Assembly (NCBI GenBank): GCA_964615095.1
Contig: CAZTPX010000033.1
Span: forward strand, 1 to 64,000
DNA: 64,000 nt
DNA from: JANXQG01 sp964615095
GTDB taxonomy: Bacteria; Planctomycetota; Planctomycetia; Pirellulales; Thermoguttaceae
Direction: 5' to 3'
The notes under the pieces are model-generated. The model was not told the DNA's origin. It saw nothing but the letters and a program-made list of their open reading frames with translations, and ran no database searches. The position numbers were made by a program, and so were the translations under genes. Of this stretch, positions 8,187 through 16,221 are shown piece by piece. Numbering within the stretch: the stretch's first letter is position 1; the number at the start of each line of letters is the position of its first letter.

Positions 8187-9238
8187 TGAAGAAAGTCGAA
8201 TCCAGTTGCGTTGCCCTTTGCGCAGCGATGATCGTGTTTTTCTCGCCAGGAATCTTGCTGTCGCAGCAGCTTTATTGGAGCCAATTCGGTACTCCGTCGG
8301 AAGTCGGTCGTGTTAATCTCGACGGTAGCAACAGCATGATGCTGGTCCAGCCGGACCAGTTGTTGGGGATGGTGACGCTTGACTCGACGGGCCAGGTCTA
8401 TTGGATCGACGACGGCAAGGGGACGATCATGCGAGCGAACGCTGATTTCAGTGACGTCACGACACTAGTCACGCTAGGGGGTACACCCAACTATCTAAAC
8501 TTGGCGATCGATCCATCGGCGAACCTGATATTCTGGACCGATGCCAACGCCAACAACGGCACGATCGGCCGTGCGAGCCTGGCAGGGGGACCCGTCATCG
8601 GCACGTTCAGCTCGCCGGGCGAGTATCCGGATGCCTTGGCCGTGGATCCGACCCGCCAGTTGCTTTACTGGACTACTCAGGATGGCAAGGTGATGCGATC
8701 AAACTACGACGGCAGCGATCAAGTGACGCTAATGACTCTTGCTTCGACTGTGGGCGCTGGGCCTTCCGGTCTGGCTCTGGACCTGGCTGCAGGAGAAATG
8801 TACCTGTCGCTCCCCAATGAAGACAGGATTGATCGCGCCAATCTTGATGGCACGGGACTGGAAACAGTCCTGCAGTTAAGCGGAGAACGCCCCTTTGGAA
8901 TGGACTTGTTCGACGGCCGGATGTACTGGGCCGACTTGGATGGCGGCCGCCTTCGCTCGGCGAACCTTGATGGGAGCGACGTTACGACGATTCTGTCTGG
9001 ACTCAGCGATCCGCGGCAGGTGAGCATCATGGACGTCCCCGAACCATCGACGCTGGCGCTGTTGGGGGCGGCGACGTTGGGTCTTATCGGTTATGGCATG
9101 CGACGGCGACGAAGCGCACGGCTGGCAACGGTGCCCACCGTACCAAGCCATATTGGTCGTCGGGGCGGCGGAGCGACTGCCTGGGTCGGGCGGCGACGGC
9201 GTACCTGGCACGCCGGCGATTCGGGTATCCGGCGGTGA
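8186..9238 (+). CDS. YWTD-type beta-propeller exoprotein with PEP-CTERM signal
   Basis: This 350-residue protein has a Sec signal peptide (hydrophobic stretch at about 8-25, cleavage near LSQ). Six LDL-receptor class B (YWTD) blades span about residues 28-280, each with a YW or FW strand followed by a xxRxNLDG turn. The sorting signal VPEPST is at 284-289, followed by a transmembrane helix and four Arg at 306-309. These signals are normally at the very C-terminus and are read by exosortase at the membrane. Here 41 more residues follow, reading out of frame into a transposase remnant, so the original stop was probably lost. Ligand unknown. Confidence 0.7.
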   Translation: MKKVESSCVALCAAMIVFFSPGILLSQQLYWSQFGTPSEVGRVNLDGSNSMMLVQPDQLLGMVTLDSTGQVYWIDDGKGTIMRANADFSDVTTLVTLGGTPNYLNLAIDPSANLIFWTDANANNGTIGRASLAGGPVIGTFSSPGEYPDALAVDPTRQLLYWTTQDGKVMRSNYDGSDQVTLMTLASTVGAGPSGLALDLAAGEMYLSLPNEDRIDRANLDGTGLETVLQLSGERPFGMDLFDGRMYWADLDGGRLRSANLDGSDVTTILSGLSDPRQVSIMDVPEPSTLALLGAATLGLIGYGMRRRRSARLATVPTVPSHIGRRGGGATAWVGRRRRTWHAGDSGIRR

Positions 9239-9345
9239 CCATCGCCCGGGCGCTGGGTTACAGCGGGCATGGCAGCGTTGGCGCCGCCGTGGCTCGCGTG
9301 GAAGCGGCCGGAAAGGGGGTCGCGGCGACCCTTGCCGCCTTGTAG
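9121..9345 (+). pseudogene. RAYT transposase C-terminal HTH remnant
   Basis: In the frame starting at 9121 the sequence reads a basic segment, then AYLARRRFGYPAVTIARALG, then a YSGHGSVGAAVARVEAA helix, then a stop. This resembles the DnaA-like DNA-binding helix-turn-helix at the end of REP-associated tyrosine transposases. No HUH catalytic part is upstream, so it is a fragment. It overlaps the extended 3' end of the PEP-CTERM gene in another frame. Confidence 0.5.
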
Positions 9346-9492
9346 GAGCAGCTTGCTAATCTCTAACCTCGGCCTGACCCCATGAGCACCTGACCCCATG
9401 AGCACCGAGTTCTGGCTTGTGGTGAAATGAAAGCGGGGGCGGTATGCTGTTAAGGGATCGTTACCACCTCGCAGCATTCGAAAGGAAATGTC

Positions 9493-11649
9493 ATGTTTCG
9501 GTTTATACAACGTTCGGTCCTTCTCAGCCTGGCGATGACGTTGTCCGTATACCCTTGTTCTTGTGCCGCCGAGGGCGCTGCGCCAAGAGGTTTGCGAAAG
9601 CTCGATGTTTTCGACTATTGCGGGGTGACCCTTGACGGCGGCCGCTTGCGCTTGCAACTCGACGAGGTTCGTGATTACTATCTCCGCATCCCCAACGACG
9701 ACCTTCTCAAGGGGTTTCGGCAACGAGCAAAAAAGCCCGCTCCGGGCAAGGATCTCGGCGGCTGGTACAGTTCCGACACGTTCCACGTTTTCGGGCAGAT
9801 TCTCTCGGGCCTGGCCCGCTTGTACGCCGCGAGCGGCGACACCGCGTGCAAGGAAAAAGTCGATGCGCTGGTGAGCGAATGGGGCAAGTGCATCGCCGCC
9901 GACGGCTACTTCTACTATTCCGCCAAACCGAACGCCCCGCACTATATCTACGATAAGATGGTCGGCGGCCTTGTCGATGCGTATCTCTACTGTGGCAATC
10001 GGGAGGCGCTGGGCCATCTGCGGCGGATTACGGACTGGGCCGTGAAGAACCTGGAACGCTCGCGCCGCACGGCCGACACGGGCACCGAGTGGTACACCTT
10101 GAGCGAGAACCTCGATCGCGCTTATCTTGCCACCGGCGACAGCGTGTATCGCGACTTCGCTGAAGTCTGGGAATATCGCGAGTACTGGGACATTTACGCC
10201 CGCAAGGCCGATCTCTTCGCCCCGCGCCCCAGCGGCCAGCGCAACGACGCCTACCATGCCTATAGCCACGTGAACACGCTGGGCGGGGCGGGCGCGGCCT
10301 ATCTCGTCAAGGGAGACCGCCGCTATCTCGATATCCTCATCAACGCATACGATTCGCTTCAGGCCAACCAGATCTTCGCGACGGGGGGCTACGGACCCGA
10401 TGAACAATTCCTGCCCTGCGACAGGCTCCGTGAGCGCCTGGAAAACACCGCTAACACCTTTGAAACCCAGTGCGGCGCGTGGGCGGGCTTCAAGATGGCC
10501 AAGCACCTCCTCTGTGCCACCGGCGAGGCAAAGTACGGAGATTGGGTGGAACGCCTCGTGCTGAATGGAATCGGCGCCAGCATCCCCATGAGCGCCGACG
10601 GCCGGGTCTTCTATTACTCCAACTACAATCCACACGGTGGAGAAAAGCGGAATACCGATTTCGGCTGGTCGTGTTGCACCGGCACGCGTCCCCAGGCGGC
10701 GGCCGACTGCTGCGATCTTGTCTACTTCAAGGACCAAGAGAACCTCTACGTGAACCTCTTCACGCCCTCCACGGTGCGCTGGTCGGTCCACGACACGCCC
10801 GTCACGCTGCGTCAGACCACGCGATTTCCCGAGGAGCCGTTGACGCAGTTCACGGTCGATCTCGCGCAGCCGGTGTCCTTCGGCCTGAAGATTCGCTGTC
10901 CCGCCTGGCTTGCCGGGCCCGTCAAGGCGAGAATCAACGGGGCGGCGGCCGGCATCGAAAGAGATTCGCAGAATTGGGCGGTGATCCAGCGCACGTGGAG
11001 CCGCGGCGACCGGGTGGCCGTCGAGCTGCCGATGCGTCTGACAACGAGTTCTCTTGCCGGCTGCCGCTATCCCGCGGCAATTCTGTTTGGTCCGGTCGCG
11101 CTAGCGGTGCGTGCCGGGAATGGTAACTTCGCGAAGAAGATCGACCTGGAGCACCCCGCGCAATCGCTGGTCCCGGCCCGTGGCGAGGCGCTGACCTGGC
11201 GGCTCGCCGCGGATCCCGCCGTCCTCGTGCGGCCCTTCTATGCCTACAAGGAAGGCGAACCCTATTACCTGTACTTTGATCCCGCCGCCGCCGACCGAAT
11301 TTCGCATCGCGTGCTTTCTTACCAGGGAAGCTGGCATGACGGATCCGCGTTCCATTACACGAATTCGGTTGGTGCGACCGCCGAGTGCAAATTCGAGGGA
11401 ACGGGGGTTCGCTGGTTGGGCTTCCGCTTCGATGATGCCGGCAAGGCGGAAGTCCGCATCGACGGCAAGGTCATCGCCACCGTGGACCAGTACGGCCCGG
11501 GACGGGACCTGCCCTTCGCATGGTCTCAGAAGAACCTCAAGCCCGGCACGCACTCAATTCGCTTGCGGCTGCTCGACGAGAAACCGCCCCAATCGAAGGA
11601 CCGTTTCATCAACGTAGCCGGCTTTGAAGCTGATCGGCCAGCCAAGTGA
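9493..11649 (+). CDS. GH127-like glycoside hydrolase (DUF1680), beta-L-arabinofuranosidase-like
   Basis: This 718-residue protein has a Sec signal peptide (cleavage near SCA-AEG). Residues 45-420 form the (alpha/alpha)6 barrel of the GH127/DUF1680 family. In that family a Cys nucleophile and a Glu acid/base are held by a zinc ion with further Cys ligands. Here E324 and C327 (ETQC), and the pair C394-C395 (WSCCTGT), fit this arrangement, although the first motif is E-x-x-C where the founding member has E-x-C. Beta-rich domains follow, the last resembling a carbohydrate-binding module. GAAAGGAAA before the ATG supports the start. Substrate is probably a plant or algal arabinose-containing glycan. 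Its 3' end overlaps moeA tail to tail by 41 bp. Confidence 0.8.
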   Translation: MFRFIQRSVLLSLAMTLSVYPCSCAAEGAAPRGLRKLDVFDYCGVTLDGGRLRLQLDEVRDYYLRIPNDDLLKGFRQRAKKPAPGKDLGGWYSSDTFHVFGQILSGLARLYAASGDTACKEKVDALVSEWGKCIAADGYFYYSAKPNAPHYIYDKMVGGLVDAYLYCGNREALGHLRRITDWAVKNLERSRRTADTGTEWYTLSENLDRAYLATGDSVYRDFAEVWEYREYWDIYARKADLFAPRPSGQRNDAYHAYSHVNTLGGAGAAYLVKGDRRYLDILINAYDSLQANQIFATGGYGPDEQFLPCDRLRERLENTANTFETQCGAWAGFKMAKHLLCATGEAKYGDWVERLVLNGIGASIPMSADGRVFYYSNYNPHGGEKRNTDFGWSCCTGTRPQAAADCCDLVYFKDQENLYVNLFTPSTVRWSVHDTPVTLRQTTRFPEEPLTQFTVDLAQPVSFGLKIRCPAWLAGPVKARINGAAAGIERDSQNWAVIQRTWSRGDRVAVELPMRLTTSSLAGCRYPAAILFGPVALAVRAGNGNFAKKIDLEHPAQSLVPARGEALTWRLAADPAVLVRPFYAYKEGEPYYLYFDPAAADRISHRVLSYQGSWHDGSAFHYTNSVGATAECKFEGTGVRWLGFRFDDAGKAEVRIDGKVIATVDQYGPGRDLPFAWSQKNLKPGTHSIRLRLLDEKPPQSKDRFINVAGFEADRPAK

Positions 11650-12820
11650 AGGGGCAAGTTTCACCGACCAACAATGTGCGATTCAACGACGGTAGTTCGA
11701 TGTAGCAATTGGCGTTGCAGGTGCGGAATAGGTCGGCGGAGCTTGCCGCAATCAGGGGAGCGATGCGCCAAGGAGCGGATGAGTCGATCGCAGGTTCTGC
11801 CCGCCCCGGCACGAAGTGCGTACGACCTTCTTTCGATTCGACAGAGCCAGCCAGTTCCCCCAGAAAACGCAGTTGGGCGTCCTGCCCACTCATCTTGCGT
11901 ATTGCGGCAGAAACGTAACGATGAAACCCCAAATGGCAGGCGAGCGGATTTCCGGGAAGACCGAAGAAAAGTTGCCGGTTGGTCCGAGCAAATAGAATGG
12001 GCTTGCCTGGCTTCTGCTTGACACCGTGAAATACCCTCTCGGCGCCGATATCGGCAAGTACCTGTGGCACTAGGTCGTAGGTTCCCACGGATACGCCCCC
12101 TGTCAGCACGACGATGTCCATGTCGGCGAACTGTTCGAGGGACTGCCGGAGTTCATTCACATCGTCGCAAGCGTGAAGACACTGCGGAGAATCGATCCCC
12201 ACTTCCTCCGCCATGGCCGCAAGCATAGGCCCGTTCGAGTTGCGGATCTGGTTGGGTTGCAAAGCTATTCCTTCTTCAGCCAGTTCACCCCCCGTGGTGA
12301 TGATTCCCAGGCGGGGACGTGGGATCGCCCCTACCGAACTCCTGCCGAACGAAGCAAGTACTGCAAGGATCAAGGGAGTCACGCGTATGCCCGCCGACAG
12401 TATGCAGTCGCCTTGCCGGCATTCGCTGCCAGGGCTTGTGATATTCTGGTTGGGCACAAGATGCTCCGGCAAAACGACTTCGGTTCCCTGTTGCCGAGTA
12501 TGTTCCTTGGGCACGACTGCCTCGGCGCCAGTTGGGCAAGCCGCACCGGTCAGGATGGCCAGACAATCGCCATCGACAAGCTCTCCATCCCAACTCGCGC
12601 CGGCAGGGATCTCCCCAATCACAGGCACGGACTTCCCCGCATCAGCAAGACGGACGGCAAAACCATCCATCATCGATCGTGGAAAGGGCGGATAGTCGCG
12701 GTCGGCGGCAACGTCTTCTGCCAGCACCAGGCCGCGGGCTGCCGCCAACGCATACGGCTCTGGCGTCAGCGGTGCGCTGCTTTGAATTACGAGATTGAGG
12801 GCTTCATCGGCAGTGATCAT
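11609..12820 (-). CDS. moeA: molybdopterin molybdenumtransferase MoeA
   Basis: MoeA inserts molybdate into adenylylated molybdopterin, the last common step of molybdenum cofactor synthesis. The 403-residue protein has the family's usual length and order: N-terminal domain with PPFPRSMMDGFAV, the MoCF-binding domain with ITTGGEL and VLTGGVSVGTYD, KQKPGKPILF, and FGLPGNPLACHLGF near the C-terminal domain. It is the last gene of the moaD, moaE-mobA, moaC, moaB, moeA run and lies six bases after the moaB stop. It likely supplies NasA at 22.8-25.1 kb. Confidence 0.95.
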   Translation of the reverse strand: MITADEALNLVIQSSAPLTPEPYALAAARGLVLAEDVAADRDYPPFPRSMMDGFAVRLADAGKSVPVIGEIPAGASWDGELVDGDCLAILTGAACPTGAEAVVPKEHTRQQGTEVVLPEHLVPNQNITSPGSECRQGDCILSAGIRVTPLILAVLASFGRSSVGAIPRPRLGIITTGGELAEEGIALQPNQIRNSNGPMLAAMAEEVGIDSPQCLHACDDVNELRQSLEQFADMDIVVLTGGVSVGTYDLVPQVLADIGAERVFHGVKQKPGKPILFARTNRQLFFGLPGNPLACHLGFHRYVSAAIRKMSGQDAQLRFLGELAGSVESKEGRTHFVPGRAEPAIDSSAPWRIAPLIAASSADLFRTCNANCYIELPSLNRTLLVGETCPFTWLADQLQSRLR

Positions 12821-12826
12821 AAATCT

Positions 12827-13315
12827 TCAGTGCGTGTCTTTTCCGTGGAGCGTGTCAGCGACGTGTTCTAACGTGACGAGGATTTCCGGCATGTACTCTT
12901 CGACGGCCCGCACGCTTCCGGGCAGCGTGTAGATTTGCGTGGTTCCGGCCACGCCGGCGATCGCGCGGCTGAGGCGTGCCCGCGGGTTATTCGCCCCAAA
13001 CTTGGCGCGGATATGTTCCATGACACCGGGGATCAGTTTGTCGCACAATGCCACAATCGTGTCGGGGGCAATGTCGCGGGGTCCGACCCCCGTACCACCG
13101 GTGGTGATGATCAAGTCGACGCCCCGCTCCCGGCCGCCGAGGACCTTGCGGCGAAGCAGCGTGGCGTCATCCGGCAACAGGCACTGTTCGATAGTTGCCT
13201 CGATTCCCTGAGACGCAAAGAACGATGCCAAGAGTTCACAAATTCGCGGTCCCGAACGGTCGGTGTAGACGCCGGAAAAGGCCCGGTCGCTAAGCGTGAT
13301 GACGAGGCAATGCAT
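12827..13315 (-). CDS. molybdopterin adenylyltransferase, MoaB/MogA family
   Basis: This protein adenylylates molybdopterin before molybdate insertion by MoeA. The 162-residue product from ATG 13315 begins with VITLSDRAFSGVYTDRSGP and contains LIITTGGTGVGPRDIAPD, the signature of the MoaB/Mog fold. A longer reading from 13375 would add 20 residues encoded by a repeated palindrome and overlap moaC, so the shorter start is preferred. It could be named moaB or mog; sequence alone does not decide. Confidence 0.9.
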   Translation of the reverse strand: MHCLVITLSDRAFSGVYTDRSGPRICELLASFFASQGIEATIEQCLLPDDATLLRRKVLGGRERGVDLIITTGGTGVGPRDIAPDTIVALCDKLIPGVMEHIRAKFGANNPRARLSRAIAGVAGTTQIYTLPGSVRAVEEYMPEILVTLEHVADTLHGKDTH

Positions 13316-13328
13316 ATGTCGCGGTGGT

Positions 13329-13352
13329 CGACCATGAGTACATGGTACCCGG
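13329..13352. repeat. 24-bp palindromic repeat between moaC and moaB, copy 1
   Basis: The 17-mer CCATGTACTCATGGTCG (read on the minus strand) contains the inverted pair CCATG/CATGG. The same 17-mer occurs at 21218-21234 on the plus strand, and the match extends to 24 bases with one mismatch. Here it lies between two genes of the cofactor operon. Confidence 0.7.
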
Positions 13353-13361
13353 GCCGGCCGT

Positions 13362-13820
13362 TCATCCGGCGTCATCGAACTTGACCTTTTCCAGGAGGGC
13401 GATAGGGCCGATGCTCATCTGCTGATCAATGGCTTTACACATGTCATAGACGGTGAGCAGGGCGACGCTCACGGCGACGAGGGCCTCCATCTCCACGCCG
13501 GTCCGGCCTGTGCAGGAGGCAGCGCCGGTCGCCATCAGGCCAGCGTCGCCCAATTCGAGCGCCACGTCAACATGGTCCAGGCCCAGCGGATGGCAAAGCG
13601 GAATGAGTTCGCCCGTCCGCTTGGCAGCCTGAATCCCCGCGATCTGCGCGACCGTCAGCACGTTCCCCTTGGCGATGGTATTGGCACGGATCTGCTCGCA
13701 GGTGGCCGGCAGCAGCCGGATGATACCCATGGCACGGGCACTGCGGCGCTGCGGTTTCTTGGCTCCCACATCGACCATGCGGGCCGCGCCCAGGTCGTCG
13801 AGATGTGTAAGTTCACTCAT
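13362..13820 (-). CDS. moaC: cyclic pyranopterin monophosphate synthase MoaC
   Basis: MoaC works with MoaA to turn GTP into cyclic pyranopterin monophosphate. The 152-residue protein has normal length and shows the conserved LCHPL at 75-79, GRTGVEMEAL at 105-114 and DMCKA at 126-130, with catalytic Lys and Asp in the last segment. Its ATG overlaps the stop of the moaE-mobA gene (ATGA), so the two are probably translated together. Confidence 0.96.
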   Translation of the reverse strand: MSELTHLDDLGAARMVDVGAKKPQRRSARAMGIIRLLPATCEQIRANTIAKGNVLTVAQIAGIQAAKRTGELIPLCHPLGLDHVDVALELGDAGLMATGAASCTGRTGVEMEALVAVSVALLTVYDMCKAIDQQMSIGPIALLEKVKFDDAG

Positions 13821-14776
13821 GTTGGCAACTGATTCAGGTCCTGGGGTGTATTGATATTATAGAGTTTCGTGGGATCAGCGACCGGCACCGTGGCCGCTGC
13901 CAACGCGGTCCAAAGCCGGCCCACGCCGTACTGGCCGGCCTCGATCGACTGCACGACTTGCGGCAGCAGCGTCACGGGAGCGACTGCGCACAACGGGTGC
14001 TGCCGGCCATCCGGCGTAACGGCCACAGCCGCTCGCCGCGGATCTCGGGCAAACACATTCAACAGTCTGCGAATCTCGGTTGCCGAAACGTTCGGCAGGT
14101 CACAGGGCAAGACCAACACGGCATCGTAGGCGTCGCCGGCATAGGATAGCGCCGCTTCGATACCGCCCAGGGGCCCCACCCGCGGCCGCAGATCGCCGAT
14201 AGTCGTCTTGCCAAGTGCGGCATACGGCTGTGGATCGTTGGCCACGATAATCACATCATCGATCGCAGCGCTGGCGAGTTCGGCTAAGAGCCGTTCGATG
14301 ATCGTACCCTGTGGGATGGGCAGCAGCCCTTTGGCGGTTCCACCTAGCCGTGCAGCAAGTCCTCCGGCAAGGATGGCGGCCAGGGTTCTGAGGGGACAGA
14401 CGTTCTTCCAGATCGGCACATCGCGTTTCATGCTTTTGATGAATTCCGCCATCGCCGCCAGGGCTTCCTGGCGATGCGGCGCGGCAATCTGCAAGCGAAA
14501 CGAGCACTCCCCGACCCCCACGCGACCGCGGCTATGCTCGACGGCAATGCCGAGCAGTTCGTGGGTCTGGAGCATCTCGCCGGCGAGTTCTTCGAGCACG
14601 CGCCGGGCCATCGGTTCGTAAACCTCGTAATCGAGCGCGAGGATCAGTCGCCCGTCTTCCAGCGGCCGAACCAGCCCTGCAAAGGTGAGCGCCGCGCCCG
14701 CGCCTTCCTGGAAACACGACACGGCTTCGGCTGGCAGCGGACCATCATAGACTCGTACTACCACTGCTGGCACCAT
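13817..14776 (-). CDS. MoaE-MobA fusion: molybdopterin synthase large subunit plus Mo-guanylyltransferase
   Basis: Residues 1-126 are MoaE, with the catalytic-site motif MKRDVPIWK (K117, K124); MoaE receives sulfur from MoaD to make molybdopterin. Residues 130-319 are MobA, with the nucleotide-binding loop LAGGLAARLGGTAKG (136-150), VLPCDLPNV and a C-terminal NINTPQDL. MobA adds GMP to give the bis-MGD form that NasA-type enzymes need. The two are usually separate genes. ATG 14776 overlaps the moaD stop (TGATG); a GTG at 14779 is the only other nearby start. The fusion joins two non-consecutive steps of the pathway. Confidence 0.92.
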   Translation of the reverse strand: MVPAVVVRVYDGPLPAEAVSCFQEGAGAALTFAGLVRPLEDGRLILALDYEVYEPMARRVLEELAGEMLQTHELLGIAVEHSRGRVGVGECSFRLQIAAPHRQEALAAMAEFIKSMKRDVPIWKNVCPLRTLAAILAGGLAARLGGTAKGLLPIPQGTIIERLLAELASAAIDDVIIVANDPQPYAALGKTTIGDLRPRVGPLGGIEAALSYAGDAYDAVLVLPCDLPNVSATEIRRLLNVFARDPRRAAVAVTPDGRQHPLCAVAPVTLLPQVVQSIEAGQYGVGRLWTALAAATVPVADPTKLYNINTPQDLNQLPT

Positions 14777-15024
14777 CACCCCCCTGAAGTTAATCCGATC
14801 AGCGCGACCTCATCGCCCTCGGCGATCTCACGATCATCGGCCGCGAAGGCGTGGTTAATTGCAAAACGACAGGCGGGCAGCATGCGGGCCAGAAGCGGTT
14901 CATCCGCGGCAAGCCGCGCGCGGACCTCGCCGCAGGTCGGCCGCCCGTGCTCGATCGCGATCGCGAGTTCCCCACGGCCCACCGCCCGGCTCAAGGGACC
15001 GAAAAGCTTGATGATTACCGTCAT
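14776..15024 (-). CDS. moaD: molybdopterin synthase sulfur carrier MoaD
   Basis: MoaD is the small ubiquitin-fold subunit that carries a C-terminal thiocarboxylate to MoaE. The 82-residue protein starts KLFGPLSRAVG and ends in the required Gly-Gly (LTSGG). It is first in the minus-strand cofactor operon and overlaps the next gene by TGATG. Confidence 0.93.
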   Translation of the reverse strand: MTVIIKLFGPLSRAVGRGELAIAIEHGRPTCGEVRARLAADEPLLARMLPACRFAINHAFAADDREIAEGDEVALIGLTSGG

Positions 15025-15224
15025 GATTCAACCATTATACTTTGAGTCCCCTTTTTTGCAGCAGCCTATAAGTATACAATTTCGACGTTTGACTATCGTT
15101 TCCGATCGGACGAGCCTACGGCCGTAGAACTTCTCCGGCTACGGATCGTCCGGCGATAGGGTCCGCCGACCCGCAAGCGGGTGCCCCGAACAGGCGGGCC
15201 TCCCGGGTTTGGAAAGGAAACGCT
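15025..15224. other. divergent control region between moaD and moaA
   Basis: This 200-bp region separates two divergent cofactor transcription units. A TATAAT box on the minus strand (15039-15034) lies close before moaD. On the moaA side the leader holds the palindrome CTACGGCCGTAG, a CCGTAG/CTACGG pair, and the hairpin ACCCGCAAGCGGGT, followed by GGCCTCCCGGG and AAAGGA. The structured leader could be a control element. A molybdenum cofactor riboswitch is known before moaA in other bacteria, but I cannot confirm its consensus here. Confidence 0.35.
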
Positions 15225-16193
15225 TTGAAGCCTTCCCCTAACGCCGCTTGGCGTCCGGTCTACCTGCGCCTGTCGGTCACCGACCGCTGCAATTTGCGCT
15301 GCCGCTATTGCCGTCCTGCGCAGTCGCGTGCGAAATTCGCACCTGCCGGGCTTGCGACGGACGAAGATCTGCTGGCGCTGATCAGCCTTCTGCACGAACA
15401 GTTTCCAGTCTATAAGGTCCGTATCACTGGCGGCGAACCGTTGCTGCGGCCGGGGTTGCCTGAACTCATCGAGGTAATTCGTGAGCAACTGCCCAAAGCC
15501 GAGTTGGCAATGACCACGAACGCGGTGTTGCTAAAACAGCATGCGGTAGCCGTACGGCGTGCGGGCGTGGAATTCCTCAATACAAGCCTCGACACCCTTT
15601 CCCCGGAATTATGCAAAGAACTGACCCGTGGCGGCGATGTACGGACGATCGTCGACGGCATCCGGGCAGCCCACGCGGCCGGCTTTCCGCAGATCCGCAT
15701 CAACACGGTCCTCATGCGGAACTATAACGGCGATTCGCTGCCGTCACTCGTGCGGTTTGCCGCGGAGTTGGGCTGCGAGATACGTTTCATCGAGTTGATG
15801 CCCTTCGGTGAGGGAGCGGCCATCTACGATCGAGAGTTCCTTTCCGCAGACGAGGCGCTCGAATCGCTCGAGACCGAGTTCACGAATCTCGGCTCCCTGC
15901 CGCGGAGTTCGACCGCGCGGCGGCATCGCCTAATGGTCGATGGGAACGAGCAGGCGATTGGCTTCATCACCAACATGTCGCATCCCTTTTGCGACGGCTG
16001 CGATCGAACGCGGCTCGACAGCCGCGGCCGGCTCTATGCCTGTCTACGAACCGTACATGGCGTAGACCTGCTCGCCCCCTACCGCGCCGGCCGGATCGAG
16101 ATGGTGCGCTCGCTGATTCGTGACGAAGTGCCCAACAAGACGATCCCCATCGGCATGTGGCCGACGCACAACATGGTGACTATCGGCGGCTAA
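15225..16193 (+). CDS. moaA: GTP 3',8-cyclase MoaA (radical SAM)
   Basis: MoaA uses S-adenosylmethionine to cyclise GTP, the first step of the cofactor pathway. The radical-SAM cluster is C22, C26, C29 (CNLRCRYC), followed by GGEPLL at 69-74. A second cluster is bound by C256, C259 and C273 (FCDGCDRTR, YACL). The protein ends in the conserved Gly-Gly tail. Length (322) is normal. The start is TTG, supported by AAAGGA seven bases before it. It runs divergently from the other moa genes and convergently with narK. Confidence 0.95.
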   Translation: MKPSPNAAWRPVYLRLSVTDRCNLRCRYCRPAQSRAKFAPAGLATDEDLLALISLLHEQFPVYKVRITGGEPLLRPGLPELIEVIREQLPKAELAMTTNAVLLKQHAVAVRRAGVEFLNTSLDTLSPELCKELTRGGDVRTIVDGIRAAHAAGFPQIRINTVLMRNYNGDSLPSLVRFAAELGCEIRFIELMPFGEGAAIYDREFLSADEALESLETEFTNLGSLPRSSTARRHRLMVDGNEQAIGFITNMSHPFCDGCDRTRLDSRGRLYACLRTVHGVDLLAPYRAGRIEMVRSLIRDEVPNKTIPIGMWPTHNMVTIGG

Positions 16194-16221
16194 GGAATTG
16201 CGTGCCATTCCCCAATCAAGG

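Noticed and set aside
9091..10791. 566-codon minus-strand frame opposite the GH127-like gene
   Set aside because: The plus-strand gene has a signal peptide, ribosome site and catalytic motifs; the minus frame has none and arises from high GC.
15079..15224. Confirmed Moco riboswitch
   Set aside because: I could not match the full consensus by eye; kept only as a low-score finding.
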